From NCBI GenBank assembly GCA_003255065.1, contig QAOA01003782.1, forward strand, positions 296,626-360,625: a DNA stretch of 64,000 nt. Direction: 5' to 3'. A program made the translations under genes and the position numbers. Below, piece by piece: positions 51,203-62,182 of this stretch; the stretch's first letter is position 1, and each line of letters starts with the position of its first letter. Below the pieces are notes generated by a model. It ran no database searches and was not told where the DNA came from. It saw only the letters and a list, made by a program, of their open reading frames with translations. The stretch is from Cercis canadensis. Its lineage: Eukaryota; Streptophyta; Magnoliopsida; Fabales; Fabaceae.

Positions 51203-52167
51203 TTGAGAAGGGACTGTTTGCTGGTGAGTCATTGTAGATGTCCCGGGACCCTGTGTACGTTCGTCCCTGTATCTGACTCGGATATTTTTCTTGGGTTTCA
51301 CTGTATTTGGGAAGGGACTATTTTTCTGGTAGGTCATTGTTTCTGGTCCTGGACACTGTTTCGGTTCGTCCCTGTATCTGACTCAGATATTTTTCTTGGG
51401 TTTCACTGTATTTGCGAAGGGATTGTTTTCTGTATGGTCATTGAATCTGGCCCGGGAACCTATTTCGTTTCGTCCCTGTATTTGACTCGGATATTTTTCT
51501 TAGGTTTCACTGTATTTGAGAAGGGACTGTTTGCTGGTGAGTCATTGTAGATGTCCCGGGACCCTGTGTACGTTCGTCCCTGTATCTGACTCGGATATTT
51601 TTCTTGGGTTTCACTGTATTTGGGAAGGGACTATTTTTCTGGTAGGTCATTGTTTCTGGTCCTGGACACTGTTTCGGTTCGTCCCTGTATCTGACTCAGA
51701 TATTTTTCTTGGGTTTCACTGTATTTGCGAAGGGATTGTTTTCTGTATGGTCATTGAATCTGGCCCGGGAACCTATTTCATTTCGTCCCTGTATTTGACT
51801 TGGATATTTTTCTTAGGTTTCATTGTATTTGAGAAGAGACTGTTTGCTGGTGAGTCATTGTAGATGTCCCGGGACCCTGTGTACGTTCGTCCCTGTATCT
51901 GACTCGGATATTTTTCTTGGGTTTCACTGTATTTGGGAAGGGACTATTTTTCTGGTAGGTCATTGTTTCTGGTCCTGGACACTGTTTCGGTTCGTCCCTG
52001 TATCTGACTCAGATATGTTTCTTGGATTTCACTGTATTTGCGAAGGGATTGTTTTCTGTATGGTCATTGAATCTGGCCCGGGAACCTATTTCGTTTCGTC
52101 CCTGTATTTGACTCGGATATTTTTCTTAGGTTTCACTGTATTTGAGAAGGGACTGTTTGCTGGTGGG
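51203..52167 (+). repeat. Regular 3-monomer (313-bp) higher-order repeat, three copies
   Basis: Units beginning near 51,203, 51,516 and 51,829 are almost identical at a period of 313 bp. Each holds a GTAGATGTCCCGGG monomer with GTGTACGTTCG, a GGTCCTGGACACTG monomer with an extra T (GGGACTATTTTTCTGG), and a GTATGGTCATTGAATCTGG monomer. The same unit recurs at 53,196, 53,509 and 56,643, and in altered form at 54,860. This is the most regular part of the array. Confidence 0.92.
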
Positions 52168-55100
52168 TCATTCTAGTTGGCCCGGGACCCTGTGTCGGTT
52201 CGTCCCTGTGCCGGTTCGTCCCTGTATCTGACTCGAATATTGTTCTTGGGTTTCACTGTATTTGCAAAGGGACTGTTTTCTGGTAGGTAATTTTATCTGG
52301 TCCGGGAACCTATTTCGGTCTATCCCTATGTTTGACTCGGATATTTTTCTTGGGTTCACTGTATTTGAGAAGGAATTGTTTGCTGTGGGACATTGTAACT
52401 AGACCGGGACCCTGTTTCGGTTCCTCCCTGTATCTGACTCGGAAATTTTTCATGGGTTTCAATGTATTTGAGAAGGGACTGTTTGCTAGTGGGTCATTGT
52501 AGCTGGCCCGGGACCCTGTTTGGATTCGTTCCTGTATATGACTCGTATAATTTTCTTGGGTTTCACTATATTTTCGAAGGGACTATTTTCTGGTGGGTCA
52601 TTGTATTTGGCCCGGGACCCTGTTTCGATTCGTCCCTGTATCTGACTCAGATATTTTTCTTGGGTTTCACTGTATTTGCGAAGGGATTATTTTCTTTTGG
52701 GTCATTGTATCTGGCCCGGGAACCTATTTCGTTTCGTCCCGGTATTTGACTCGGATATTTTTCTTAGGTTTCACTGTATTTGAGAAGGGACTGTTTGCTG
52801 GTGGGTCACTTTAGCTGGCCCGGGACCCTGTTTCAGTTTGTCCCTTTATCTGACTCGGATAATTTTCTTGGGTTTCACTATATTTTGGAAGGGACTATTT
52901 TCTGGTAGGTCATTGTATTTGGCCCGGGACCCTGTTTCGATTCGACCCTGTATCTGACTCAGATATTATTCTTGGGTTTCACTGTATTTGCGAAGGGACA
53001 TTTTTCTGGTAGGTCATTATTTATGGTCCTGGACACTGTTTCGGTTCGTCCATGTATCTGACTCAGATATGTTTCTTGGATTTCACTGTATTTGCGAAGG
53101 GATTGTTTTCATTTGGGATATTCTATCTGACCCGGGAAACTATTTCGGTTCGTCCCTGTATTTGACACGGATATTTCTCTTAGGTTTCACTGTATTTGAG
53201 AAGGGACTGTTTGCTGGTGAGTCATTGTAGATGTCCCGGGACCCTGTGTACGTTCGTCCCTGTATCTGACTCGGATATTTTTCTTGGGTTTCACTGTATT
53301 TGGGAAGGGACTATTTTTCTGGTAGGTCATTGTTTCTGGTCCTGGACACTGTTTCGGTTCGTCCCTGTATCTGACTCAGATATTTTTCTTGGGTTTCACT
53401 GTATTTGCGAAGGGATTGTTTTCTGTATGGTCATTGAATCTGGCCCGGGAACCTATTTCATTTCGTCCCTGTATTTGACTTGGATATTTTTCTTAGGTTT
53501 CACTGTATTTGAGAAGGGACTGTTTGCTGGTGAGTCATTGTAGATGTCCCGGGACCCTGTGTATGTTCGTCCCTGTATCTGATTCGGATATTTTTCTTGG
53601 GTTTCACTGTATTTGGAAAGGGACTATTTTTCTGGTAGGTCATTGTTTCTGGTCCTGGACACTGTTTTGGTTCGTCCCTGTATCTGACTCAGATATGTTT
53701 CTTGGATTTCACTGTATTTGCGAAGGGATTGTTTTCTGTATGGTCATTGAATCTGGCCTGGGAACCTATTTCGTTTCGTCCCTGTATTTGACTCGGATAT
53801 TTTTCTTAGGTTTCACTGTATTTGAGAAGGGACTGTTTGCTGGTGGGTCATTCTAGTTGGCCCGGGACCCTGTGTCGGTTCGTCCCTGTATCTGACTCGA
53901 ATATTGTTCTTGGGTTTCACTGTATTTGCAAAGGGACTGTTTTCTGGTAGGTAATTTTATCTGGTCCGGGAACCTATTTCGGTCTATCCCTATGTTTGAC
54001 TCGGATATTTTTCTTGGGTTCACTGTATTTGAGAAGGAATTGTTTGCTGTGGGACATTGTAACTAGCCCGGGACCCTGTTTCGGTTCCTCCCTGTATCTG
54101 ACTCGGAAATTTTTCTTGGGTTTCAATGTATTTGAGAAGGGACTGTTTGCTAGTGGGTCATTGTAGCTGGCCCGGGACCCTGTTTGGATTCGTTCCTGTA
54201 TATGACTCGTATAATTTTCTTGGGTTTCACTATATTTTCGAAGGGACTATTTTCTGGTGGGTCATTGTATTTGGCCCGGGACCCTGTTTCGATTCGTCCC
54301 TGTATCTGACTCAGATATTTTTCTTGGGTTTCACTGTATTTGCGAAGGGATTATTTTCTTTTGGGTCATTGTATCTGGCCCGGGAACCTATTTCGTTTCG
54401 TCCCGGTATTTGACTCGGATATTTTTCTTAGGTTTCACTGTATTTGAGAAGGGACTGTTTGCTGGTGGGTCACTTTAGCTGGCCCGGGACCCTGTTTCAG
54501 TTCGTCCCTTTATCTGACTCGGATAATTTTCTTGGGTTTCACTATATTTTGGAAGGGACTATTTTCTAGTGGGTCATTGTATTTGGCCCGGGACCCTGTT
54601 TCGATTCGTCCCCGTATCTGACTCAGATATTATTCTTGGGTTTCACTGTATTTGCGAAGGGACTGTTTTCTGGTAGGTCATTATTTATGGTCCTGGACAC
54701 TGTTTCGGTTCGTCCATGTATCTGACTCAGATATGTTTCTTGGATTTCACTGTATTTGCGAAGGGATTGTTTTCATTTGGGATATTCTATCTGACCCGGG
54801 AAACTATTTCGGTTCGTCCCTGTATTTGACACGGATATTTTTCTTATGTTTCACTGTATTTGAGAAGGGACTGTTTGCTGGTGGGTCATTGTAGATGTCC
54901 CGGGACCCTGTGTAAGTTCGTCCCTGTATCTGAGTCGAAAATTTTTCTTGGGTTTCACTGTATTTGGGAAGGGACTATTTTTCTGGTAGGTCATTCTTTC
55001 TGGTCCTGGACACTGTTTCGGTTCGTCCCTGTATCTGACTCAGATATGTTTCTTGGATTTCACTGTCTTTGCGAAGGGATTGTTTTCTGTATGGTCATTG

Positions 55101-58100
55101 AATCTGGCCCGGGAACCTATTTCGTTTCGTCCCTGTATTTGACTCGGATATTTTTCTTAGGTTTCACTGTATTTGAGAAGGGACTGTTTGCTGATGGGTC
55201 ATTCTAGCTGGCCCGGGACCCTGTGTCGGTTCGTCCCTGTGTCGGTTCGTCCCTGTATCTGACTCAAATATTGTTCTTGGGTTTCACTGTATTTGCAAAG
55301 GGACTGTTTTCTGGTAGGTAATTTTATCTGGTCCGGGAACCTATGTCGGTCTATCCCTATGTTTGACTCGGATATTTTTCTTAGGTTCACTGTATTTGAG
55401 AAGGAATTGTTTGCTGTGGGACATTGTAACTATCCCGGGACCCTGTTTCGGTTCCTCCCTGTATCTGACTCGGAAATTTTTCTTGGGTTTCAATGTATTT
55501 GAGAAGGGACTGTTTGCTAGTGGGTCATTGTAGCTGGCCCGGGACCCTGTTTGGATTCGTTCCTGTATCTGACTCGTAAAATTTTCTTGGGTTTCACTAT
55601 ATTTTCGAAGGGACTATTTTCTGGTGGGTCATTGTATTTGGCCCGGGACCCTGTTTCGATTCGTCCCTGTATCTGACTCAGATATTTTTCTTGGGTTTCA
55701 CTGTATTTGGGAAGGGACTGTTTTCTGGTAGCTAATTGTTTCTGGTCCTGGACACTGTTTCGGTTCGTCCCTGTATCTGACTCAGATATTTTTCTTGGAT
55801 TTCACTGTATTTGCGAAGGGATTGTTTTCATTGGGGTCATTGTACCTGACCCGAGAACCTATTTCGGTTCGTCCTTGTATTTGACGCGGATATTTTTCTT
55901 AGGTTTCACTGTATTTGAGAAGGGACTGTTTGCTGGTGGGTCATTGTAGCTGGCCCGGGACCCTGTGTCGGTTCGTCCCTGTATCTGACTCGGATATTTT
56001 TCTTGGGTTTCACTGTATTTGGGAAGGGACTGTTTTCTGGTAAGTCATTGTGTCTGGTCTTGGACACTGTTTCGGTTCATCCTTGTATCTGACTCAGATA
56101 TTTATCTTGGGTTTTACTGTATTTGCGAAGGGATTATTTTCTTTTGGGTCATTGTATCTGGCCCGGGAACCTATTTCGTTTCGTCCCTGTATTTGACTCG
56201 GATATTTTTCTTAGGTTTCACTGTATTTGAGAAGGGACTGTTTGCTGGTGGGTCACTTTAGCTGGCCCGGGACCCTGTTTCAGTTCGTCCCTTTATCTGA
56301 CTCGGATAATTTTCTTATGTTTCACTATGTTTTGGAAGGGACTATTTTCGGGTGTGTCATTGTATTTGGCCCGGGACCCTGTTTCGATTCGTCCTTGTAT
56401 CTGACTCAGATATTATTCTTGGGTTTTCCTGTATTTGCGAAGAGACTGTTTTCTGGTAGGTCATTATTTATGGTCCTGGACACTGTTTCGGTTCGTCCAT
56501 GTATCTGACTCAGATATGTTTCTTGGATTTCACTGTATTTGCGAAAGGATTGTTTTCATTTGGGATATTCTATCTGACCCGGGAACCTATTTCGGTTCGT
56601 CCCTGTATTTGACACGGATATTTTTCTTAGGTTTCACTGTATTTGAGAAGGGACTGTTTGCTGGTGAGTCATTGTAGATGTCCCGGGACCCTGTGTACGT
56701 TCGTCCCTGTATCTGACTCGGATATTTTTCTTGGGTTTCACTGTATTTGGGAAGGGACTATTTTTCTGGTAGGTCATTGTTTCTGGTCCTGGACACTGTT
56801 TCGGTTCGTCCCTGTATCTGACTCAGATATTTTTCTTGGGTTTCACTGTATTTGCGAAGGGATTGTTTTCTGTATGGTCATTGAATCTGGCCCGGGAACC
56901 TATTTCGTTTCGTCCCTGTATTTGACTCGGATATTTTTCTTAGGTTTCACTGTATTTGAGAAGGGACTGTTTGCTGATGGGTCATTCTAGCTGGCCCGGG
57001 ACCCTGTGTCGGTTTGTCCCTGTGTCGGTTCGTCCCTGTATCTGGCTCGAATATTGTTCTTGGGTTTCACTGTATTTGCAAAGGGACTATTTTCTGGTAG
57101 GTAATTTTATCTGGTCCGGGAACCTATTTCGGTCCGTCCCTATGTTTGACTCGGATATTTTTCTTGGGTTCACTGTATTTGAGGAGGAACTGTTTGCTGT
57201 GGGACATTGTAACTAGCCCGGGACCCTGTTTCGGTTCCTCCCTGTATCTGACTCGGATATTTTTCTTGGGTTGCACTATATTTGGGAAGGGACTATTTTC
57301 TGGTGGGTCATTGTATTTGGCCCGGGACCCTGTTTCGATTCGTCCCTTTATCTGACTCAGATATTTTTCTTGGGTTTCACTTTATTTGGGAAGGGACTGT
57401 TTTCTGGTAGGTAATTGTTTCTGGTCCTGGACACTGTTTCGGTTCGTCCCTGTATCTGACTCAGATATTTTTCTTGGATTTCACTGTATTTGCGAAGGAA
57501 TTGTTTTCATTTGGGTCCTTGTACCTGACCCGGGAACCTATTTCGGTTCCTCCCTGTATTTGACGCGGATATTTTTCTTAGGTTTCACTGTATTTGAGAA
57601 GGGACTGTTTGCTGGTGGGTCATTGTAGCTGGCCCGGGACCCTGTGTCGGTTCGTCCCTGTATCTGACTCGGATATTTTTCTTGGGTTTCACTGTATTTG
57701 GGAAGGGACTGTTTTCTGGTAAGTCATTGTTTCTGGTCTTGGACACTGTTTCGGTTCATCCTTGTATCTGACTCAGATATTTTTCTTGGGTTTCACTTTA
57801 TTTGCGAAGGGATTATTTTCTGTTGGGTCATTGTATCTGGCCCGGGAACCTATTTCGTTTCGTCCCTGTATTTGACTCGGATATTTTTCTTAGGTTTCAC
57901 TGTATTTGAGAAGGGACTGTTTGCTGGTGGGTCACTGTAGCTGACCCGGGACCTTGTTTCGGTTCGTCCCTGTATCTGACTCGGATAATTTTCTTGAGTT
58001 TGAATATATTTTGGAAGGGACTATTTTCTGGTGGGTCATTGTGTTTGGCCCGAGACCCTGTTTCGATTCGTCCCTTTATCTGACTCAGATATTTTTCTTG

Positions 58101-58905
58101 GGTTTCACTGTATTTGGGAAGGGCCTGTTTTCTGGTAGGTCATTGTTTCTGGTCCTTGACACTGTTTCGGTTCGTCCCTGTATCTGACTCAGATATTTTT
58201 CTTGGATTTCACTGTATATGCGTAGGGATTGTTTTCATTTGGGATATTGTATCTGACCCGGGAAGCTATGTCGGTTCGTCCCTGTATCTGACTCGAATAT
58301 TGTTCTTGGGTTTCACTGTATTTGCAAAGGGACTGTTTTCTGGTAGGTAATTTTATCTGGTCCAGGAACCTATTTCGCTCTATCCCTATGTTTGACTCGG
58401 ATATTTTTCTTGGGTTCACTGTATTTGAGAAGGAATTGTTTGCTGTGGGACATTGTAACTAGCCCGGGACCCTGTTTCGGTTCCTCCCTGTATCTGACTC
58501 GGATATTTTTCTTGAGTTTCAATGTATTTGAGAAGGGACTGTTTGCTAGTGGGTCATTGTAGCTGGCCCGGGACCCTGTTTGGATTCGTTCCTGTATCTG
58601 ACTCGTATAATTTTCTTGGGTTTCACTATATTTTCGAAGGGACTATTTTCTGGTGGGTTATTGTATTAGGCCCAGGACCCTGTTTCGATTCGTCCCTGTA
58701 TCTGACTCAGATATTTTTCTTGGGTTTCACTTTATTTGGGAAGGGACTGTTTTCTGGTAGGTAATTGTTTCTGGTCCTGGATACTGTTTCGGTTCGTCCC
58801 TGTATCTAACTCAGATATTTTTCTTGGATTTCACTGTATTTGCGAAGGGATTGTTTTCATTTGGGTCATTGTACCTGACCCGGGAACCTATTTCGGTTCA
58901 TCCCT
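52168..58905 (+). repeat. Satellite, right domain, ~12-17-monomer nested repeats up to the LTR
   Basis: A monomer with the rare form GAATATTGTTCTTGGG or a close variant occurs near 46,178, 48,460, 52,217, 53,881, 55,248, 57,031 and 58,277. The last five are spaced about 1,664, 1,367, 1,783 and 1,246 bp (16, 13, 17 and 12 monomers). The 51,516-53,195 block is repeated at 53,196-54,859. Short stacked copies of a GTGTCGGTTCGTCCCT motif sit near 52,194-52,225, 55,222-55,256 and 57,005-57,040. Satellite stops at 58,905 (TCCCT), directly against the LTR. Confidence 0.86.
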
Positions 58906-60333
58906 TGATGAGCTGCCGAGGCTCCTCAAATTACTTAATGTTTTAGGTCGGTTACCTAGCTATTTGCAGCATAGGACAGCCCTAAGTCGAACCTAAGGAT
59001 TGTTCTATTTAGTGAATCATATAGAGAAGCATGTAAGTAGGGGGTTTTGTTGGTTTATGTGATTAACGAAAATTACTTATCAGTGGTAGAGTTTTAAGAG
59101 AAAGTAACCAATCCAAGCCTTTACTAATTCTGATTTAAGTTCATCCTTGATTTCTAATGGTCCATTCAATTATTAACCATGTTCTTGGCCTTTAAAACAT
59201 ATCAAGAAGCCTCTCAATGTTCTATGGATTCCACTGGTTAAGCAACCAGAATTCGGATTCAACTAAGACCAAATGAATTAAGCAAACATTCAAGTCTAGT
59301 TTTACCTAAGTCCATGATCCAGCCAAGGTGATTAATCCATCCAAAAGCTCAGAAACATTAATCAACCATACAATCCTCTTTTATCACATGCAATTAAGCA
59401 ATCACACATGAAGATCCAAATTCGAATTAAGCAATTCAAACAGAATATTTCAAAGGATTGAAAGAACTTTGATTAACAACTAAAATGAAGAACAACAACT
59501 CATAATCTCAAAACCAATAATCAGAATAGCAAAACCTGGATTGATATGTTGGATTAGCCCTCCATGAACAAGAGGAGCTGAAGTTCTTACAAAATATCCA
59601 AGAGAAAACTTAAGAGCTAAGGAAAGACTAGAAAGCTGTCTAAAATATCTAAAACTTGATTATGAATTTCGGCTGCCTCCTTCTTCTGATATAGACCTCC
59701 AATTTTACATGCACACCTAAATTGCCCTTAGGGCACACTTGTTCCCATGGGCCTTAGCTTCAATTGGGCTTTGGTTTGGGCCCATTTGGACTTGTCATGA
59801 GGAAGTTAGGCCCATTTAAGTGGCAGAAGGTGTCTGGAACCGTCAGCTAACTTGCACAGCAAATAAGACCATCTTCCACATAAAATATGGTGAACCGGTA
59901 TTCATATCAATTGAAGCTCTATCTGTTAGCTTTCCAATGGTACCAGTTTCAGGTCCATATGATATATACAACTCAAGTTATGACCCAAATACTGCATGTA
60001 GGTCAGGATCCTGCGACAGCATGTCTTCTCTGGCTTCCAGGCTGCATATGACCTTCTGAACGTCCGAATTAGCTTTGGAGCTCTGAAAGAAAGTTGTATA
60101 AAATTCTCTCAGCTTTCAAACAAGGTATGACTCGGAATTTTTAGACATCCAGAACTCAAGATATTCCTGAAACACAGAGACAGCATATAATGCCCAGTAT
60201 TGCTGGAAATTGCAATTAAGCATAAATGGATCCTAAGTCATGAAATGAGGTCTAAGTCTATGCAATTCAGCCCAAAAGAGGTTTAAAAGACTAAGTATGA
60301 GGAATAACTATTGTATAAAAAGTGTGTTCATCA
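58906..60333 (-). mobile_element. 3' LTR of the minus-strand retrotransposon
   Basis: 1,428 bp. In plus-strand order it starts TGATGAGCTGCC and ends GTGTGTTCATCA, the reverse complement of the solo LTR at 29,423-30,849, with scattered substitutions. Termini are TGATGA/TCATCA. It abuts satellite on one side (58,905) and a polypurine tract on the other (60,334 onwards), which fixes the element on the minus strand and makes this the 3' LTR. An 80-codon plus-strand open frame (59,820-60,059) is antisense to the LTR and matches the one in the solo LTR; I do not call it a gene. Confidence 0.93.
59686..59695 (-). promoter_or_regulatory. Possible TATA-like element in the 3' LTR
   Basis: CTGATATAGA on the plus strand, the counterpart of the motif at 30,061 in the solo LTR. 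Conservation is weak evidence because the two LTRs are similar throughout. Confidence 0.22.
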
Positions 60334-60349
60334 AATTCCCCCACACTTA
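60334..60349 (-). promoter_or_regulatory. Terminal polypurine tract
   Basis: On the minus strand AAGTGTGGGGGAATT ends exactly where the LTR TGATGA begins. In LTR elements this purine tract primes plus-strand DNA synthesis and lies directly upstream of the 3' LTR, as here. Confidence 0.85.
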
Positions 60350-60580
60350 GCTTTTGCACGTCTCGGGCAAACTAAAATTCCAAAACCAAGAAAAGCAAGA
60401 ACAAGGAAACAAAAACAAATTTAAAAACTAAAGGATCACCTCCCAATGATATTTAAGAAATGCAGAAGTTCATACCACAAGTAAGATAAGCAATTAAAGA
60501 TTCAAGGAAGTCACAACATTCACGAAATAAAATTTCTTCTCATTCAAAATCAACAAACAAGGTAACTTCAATTGGAAAGC

Positions 60581-60622
60581 ATAAGTCAAGAATGATAGAT
60601 CNTAAGTTAAGAATGATAGATC
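60581..60622. repeat. 21-bp tandem duplication with an ambiguous base
   Basis: ATAAGTCAAGAATGATAGATC is followed by a copy in which the first base is N (60,602) and one C is T. It may be real, or a consensus error at an N. Confidence 0.6.
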
Positions 60623-60992
60623 CTCACAAGATACACTCTCAATCCCTCAAGTGTTTAGAAATTAGGTACTCCACTCAATCAAACTCATGAAGAGATGCAC
60701 TACAATAAGCTTGCTTATCTTCTATTTCTCCACTACTCAAACAAATGCACACACAAATCAAGAGGACTTTATTTAAGGTTGTAATAAGGTAAAGGTAAAG
60801 GAAGGAATCAAAATGGATATCACAAGGTAAAACTCAAAGAGAATAAAAGAACATTGGAGAGGAACTCAAATGACAAGCATTAAATTCCAAGTGTGTAAAG
60901 CATATTCTCCTTCTGTGCACATATTCCTTTTCCTTTTCTTTTCCTTTTTCACAATTTTGATTTGATTTTTTTTTTTTCAGAACCAATTGGCT

Positions 60993-60995
<3 letters not shown>

Positions 60996-61029
<34 letters not shown>

Positions 61030-61053
61030 NNNNNNNNNNNNNNNNNNNNNNNN
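60996..61053. other. T homopolymer running into an assembly gap
   Basis: A run of 34 T (60,996-61,029) is followed by 24 N (61,030-61,053). The true length of this homopolymer, and any sequence hidden in the gap, is unknown. Confidence 0.95.
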
Positions 61054-61569
61054 AACCTCCACACTTGTACTATTAATTACCCACAAGCATAAGAGCTCCT
61101 CTAAGACAATGAACCAATGCTCTCCCATTCCCTAAGGTAAGGTAACAACATGGTATTTTGTACATAGGCATATAATGAGCTAATATCAAAGATAGGCAAA
61201 TAGGCTCAATAGGGTAATCAAAGGGAAATAATACAAGGTTGGCTATTTGGCAAAGTGGCTAAATAAGAAAGAATGCCTCAATCATGTTCATGTATGCAAA
61301 TGAAAATGTAGCCTCAAAAAGAATCAAGCAAGTTCAAGAGTTAACAAATTCCATGAGTGAAATCACACAAGAAGGAAAAGACTGGCACAAATGCCAAATC
61401 CATTCATCAAAAGGCTCAAAACTCACAAGGCATGTATCTATCAAACTTAATCATCAATCCAACATCTAAAACCAAGCATGTGAAATTAAGGATGGAAAAC
61501 AAGTTATTCAATCATGCTATGAACCTTGAAATGTAATTACTTTAAACTTACAACTTTACAAATTCTATA

Positions 61570-61765
61570 ACATCATTGGAGGGTAATTAAAACAGAAAAA
61601 TGACAACAAAAACAGAAAAAACAGCAAGAACAACAAACAGAAAAAATTAAAACAGAAAACAACAAATTTACAGAAATAGTAAACTAATCAACTAAACTAA
61701 TCAACTAACCTAATCAACTACACAGAAAACACCTAATCAACTAAACAGAAAACAATAAAGCAACT
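61570..61765. repeat. Low-complexity CAGAAAA and AATCAACTA repeats
   Basis: Irregular A-rich repeats of the ACAGAAAA type (about 61,585-61,675), then several AATCAACTA copies (about 61,685-61,745). On the element's own strand these are T-rich (TTTTCTGT). Confidence 0.8.
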
Positions 61766-61784
61766 AAACTATATACAGAAATCC

Positions 61785-61797
61785 CTCCCCCACACTT
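61785..61797 (-). promoter_or_regulatory. Second, internal polypurine tract
   Basis: The minus strand reads AAGTGTGGGGGAGGG, sharing the AAGTGTGGGGGA core with the terminal polypurine tract but about 1.45 kb further upstream. It lies next to a perfect hairpin. A role as a second plus-strand primer is inference. Confidence 0.55.
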
Positions 61798-61800
61798 AAA

Positions 61801-61824
61801 TTTTACATTGTCCTCAATGTAAAA
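61801..61824. other. Perfect 10-bp inverted repeat with 4-nt loop
   Basis: The arms TTTTACATTG (61,801-61,810) and CAATGTAAAA (61,815-61,824) are exact reverse complements around TCCT. In the element transcript this would form a stem-loop with an AGGA loop, ending about four nucleotides before the internal purine tract. Confidence 0.9.
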
Positions 61825-61919
61825 ACTTCAAAAAGTATCAACAGATGACAAGTAATAACAAGCAGTCACATAAGGACAAGTAAAGTAAAAGAGAGAGAAG
61901 AAACATCCTTATCAGGGGA

Positions 61920-62170
61920 GGTAGATGGCATCGTGCAAGTGGACCTCCTCCACTGTGTCCTCCTGGCTCCCTCACAGAATGGCTTGCGGCGGTTGAAACC
62001 TATATGTCAAAGAAATGACCAAACTTCCCGCACGCATGTGGGGTAAGATAAAGCAGACATCAAGAACAGAAAATTGAAAATAAAATGAACAGAAAACAGA
62101 AACAGAAGCAAAAACAGAAAACAAAAACAGACTAAAGTAAAACAGAATAGAAAATAGAATACAAGTACAA
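61920..62170 (-). mobile_element. Spacer downstream of the last open frame
   Basis: Non-coding. A comparatively GC-rich patch at 61,920-62,040 (including GGCTTGCGGCGGTTGAAACC) is followed by A-rich CAGAAAA repeats (62,055-62,165). Reverse transcriptase or integrase sequence would be expected in this direction in an autonomous element; I see none in any frame. Confidence 0.6.
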
Positions 62171-62182
62171 TAAGATAATCAG

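Larger units (their letters stand above)
1..58905 (+). repeat. ~104-bp satellite array (whole array, interrupted by three LTR-derived insertions)
   Basis: A head-to-tail tandem array of a monomer close to 104 bp. Each monomer can be followed by fixed landmarks in order: GGGTTTCACT, a purine-rich GGGAAGGGACTG or GAGAAGGAACTG, GGTCATTG or GGACATTG, a CCCGGG core, TTTCGGTTCGTCCCTG, TATCTGACTCGGA and a T-run ending in TTCTT. All monomers read the same way on the plus strand. Subtracting the insertions leaves about 57 kb, or about 550 monomers. The left edge is outside the window and the right edge is an LTR at 58,906. Monomers differ mostly by single substitutions and fall into subfamilies arranged in higher-order repeats. 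The size, purity and LTR insertions are typical of plant (peri)centromeric satellite. Whether it binds CENH3 cannot be read from sequence. Confidence 0.97.
60350..61780 (-). mobile_element. Non-coding internal region of the retrotransposon
   Basis: About 1.4 kb of A/T-rich sequence between the two polypurine tracts with no open frame resembling a protein. It holds a 21-bp tandem duplication with an ambiguous base (60,581-60,622), a long T-run, and a 24-base N gap (61,030-61,053). Plant Athila-like elements commonly have a long non-coding stretch before the 3' LTR, so this much is expected. Confidence 0.7.

Noticed and set aside
1-58905. CRISPR array or other spacer-type repeat
   Set aside because: The unit is a continuous 104-bp monomer without short direct repeats separated by unique spacers, and the context is a plant retrotransposon and satellite region.
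1-58905. CENP-B box in the monomer (TTTCGTTTCGTCCC resembles part of one)
   Set aside because: The spaced TTCG....A..CGGG pattern is not met on either strand in the monomers I checked. The resemblance is limited to TTCG.
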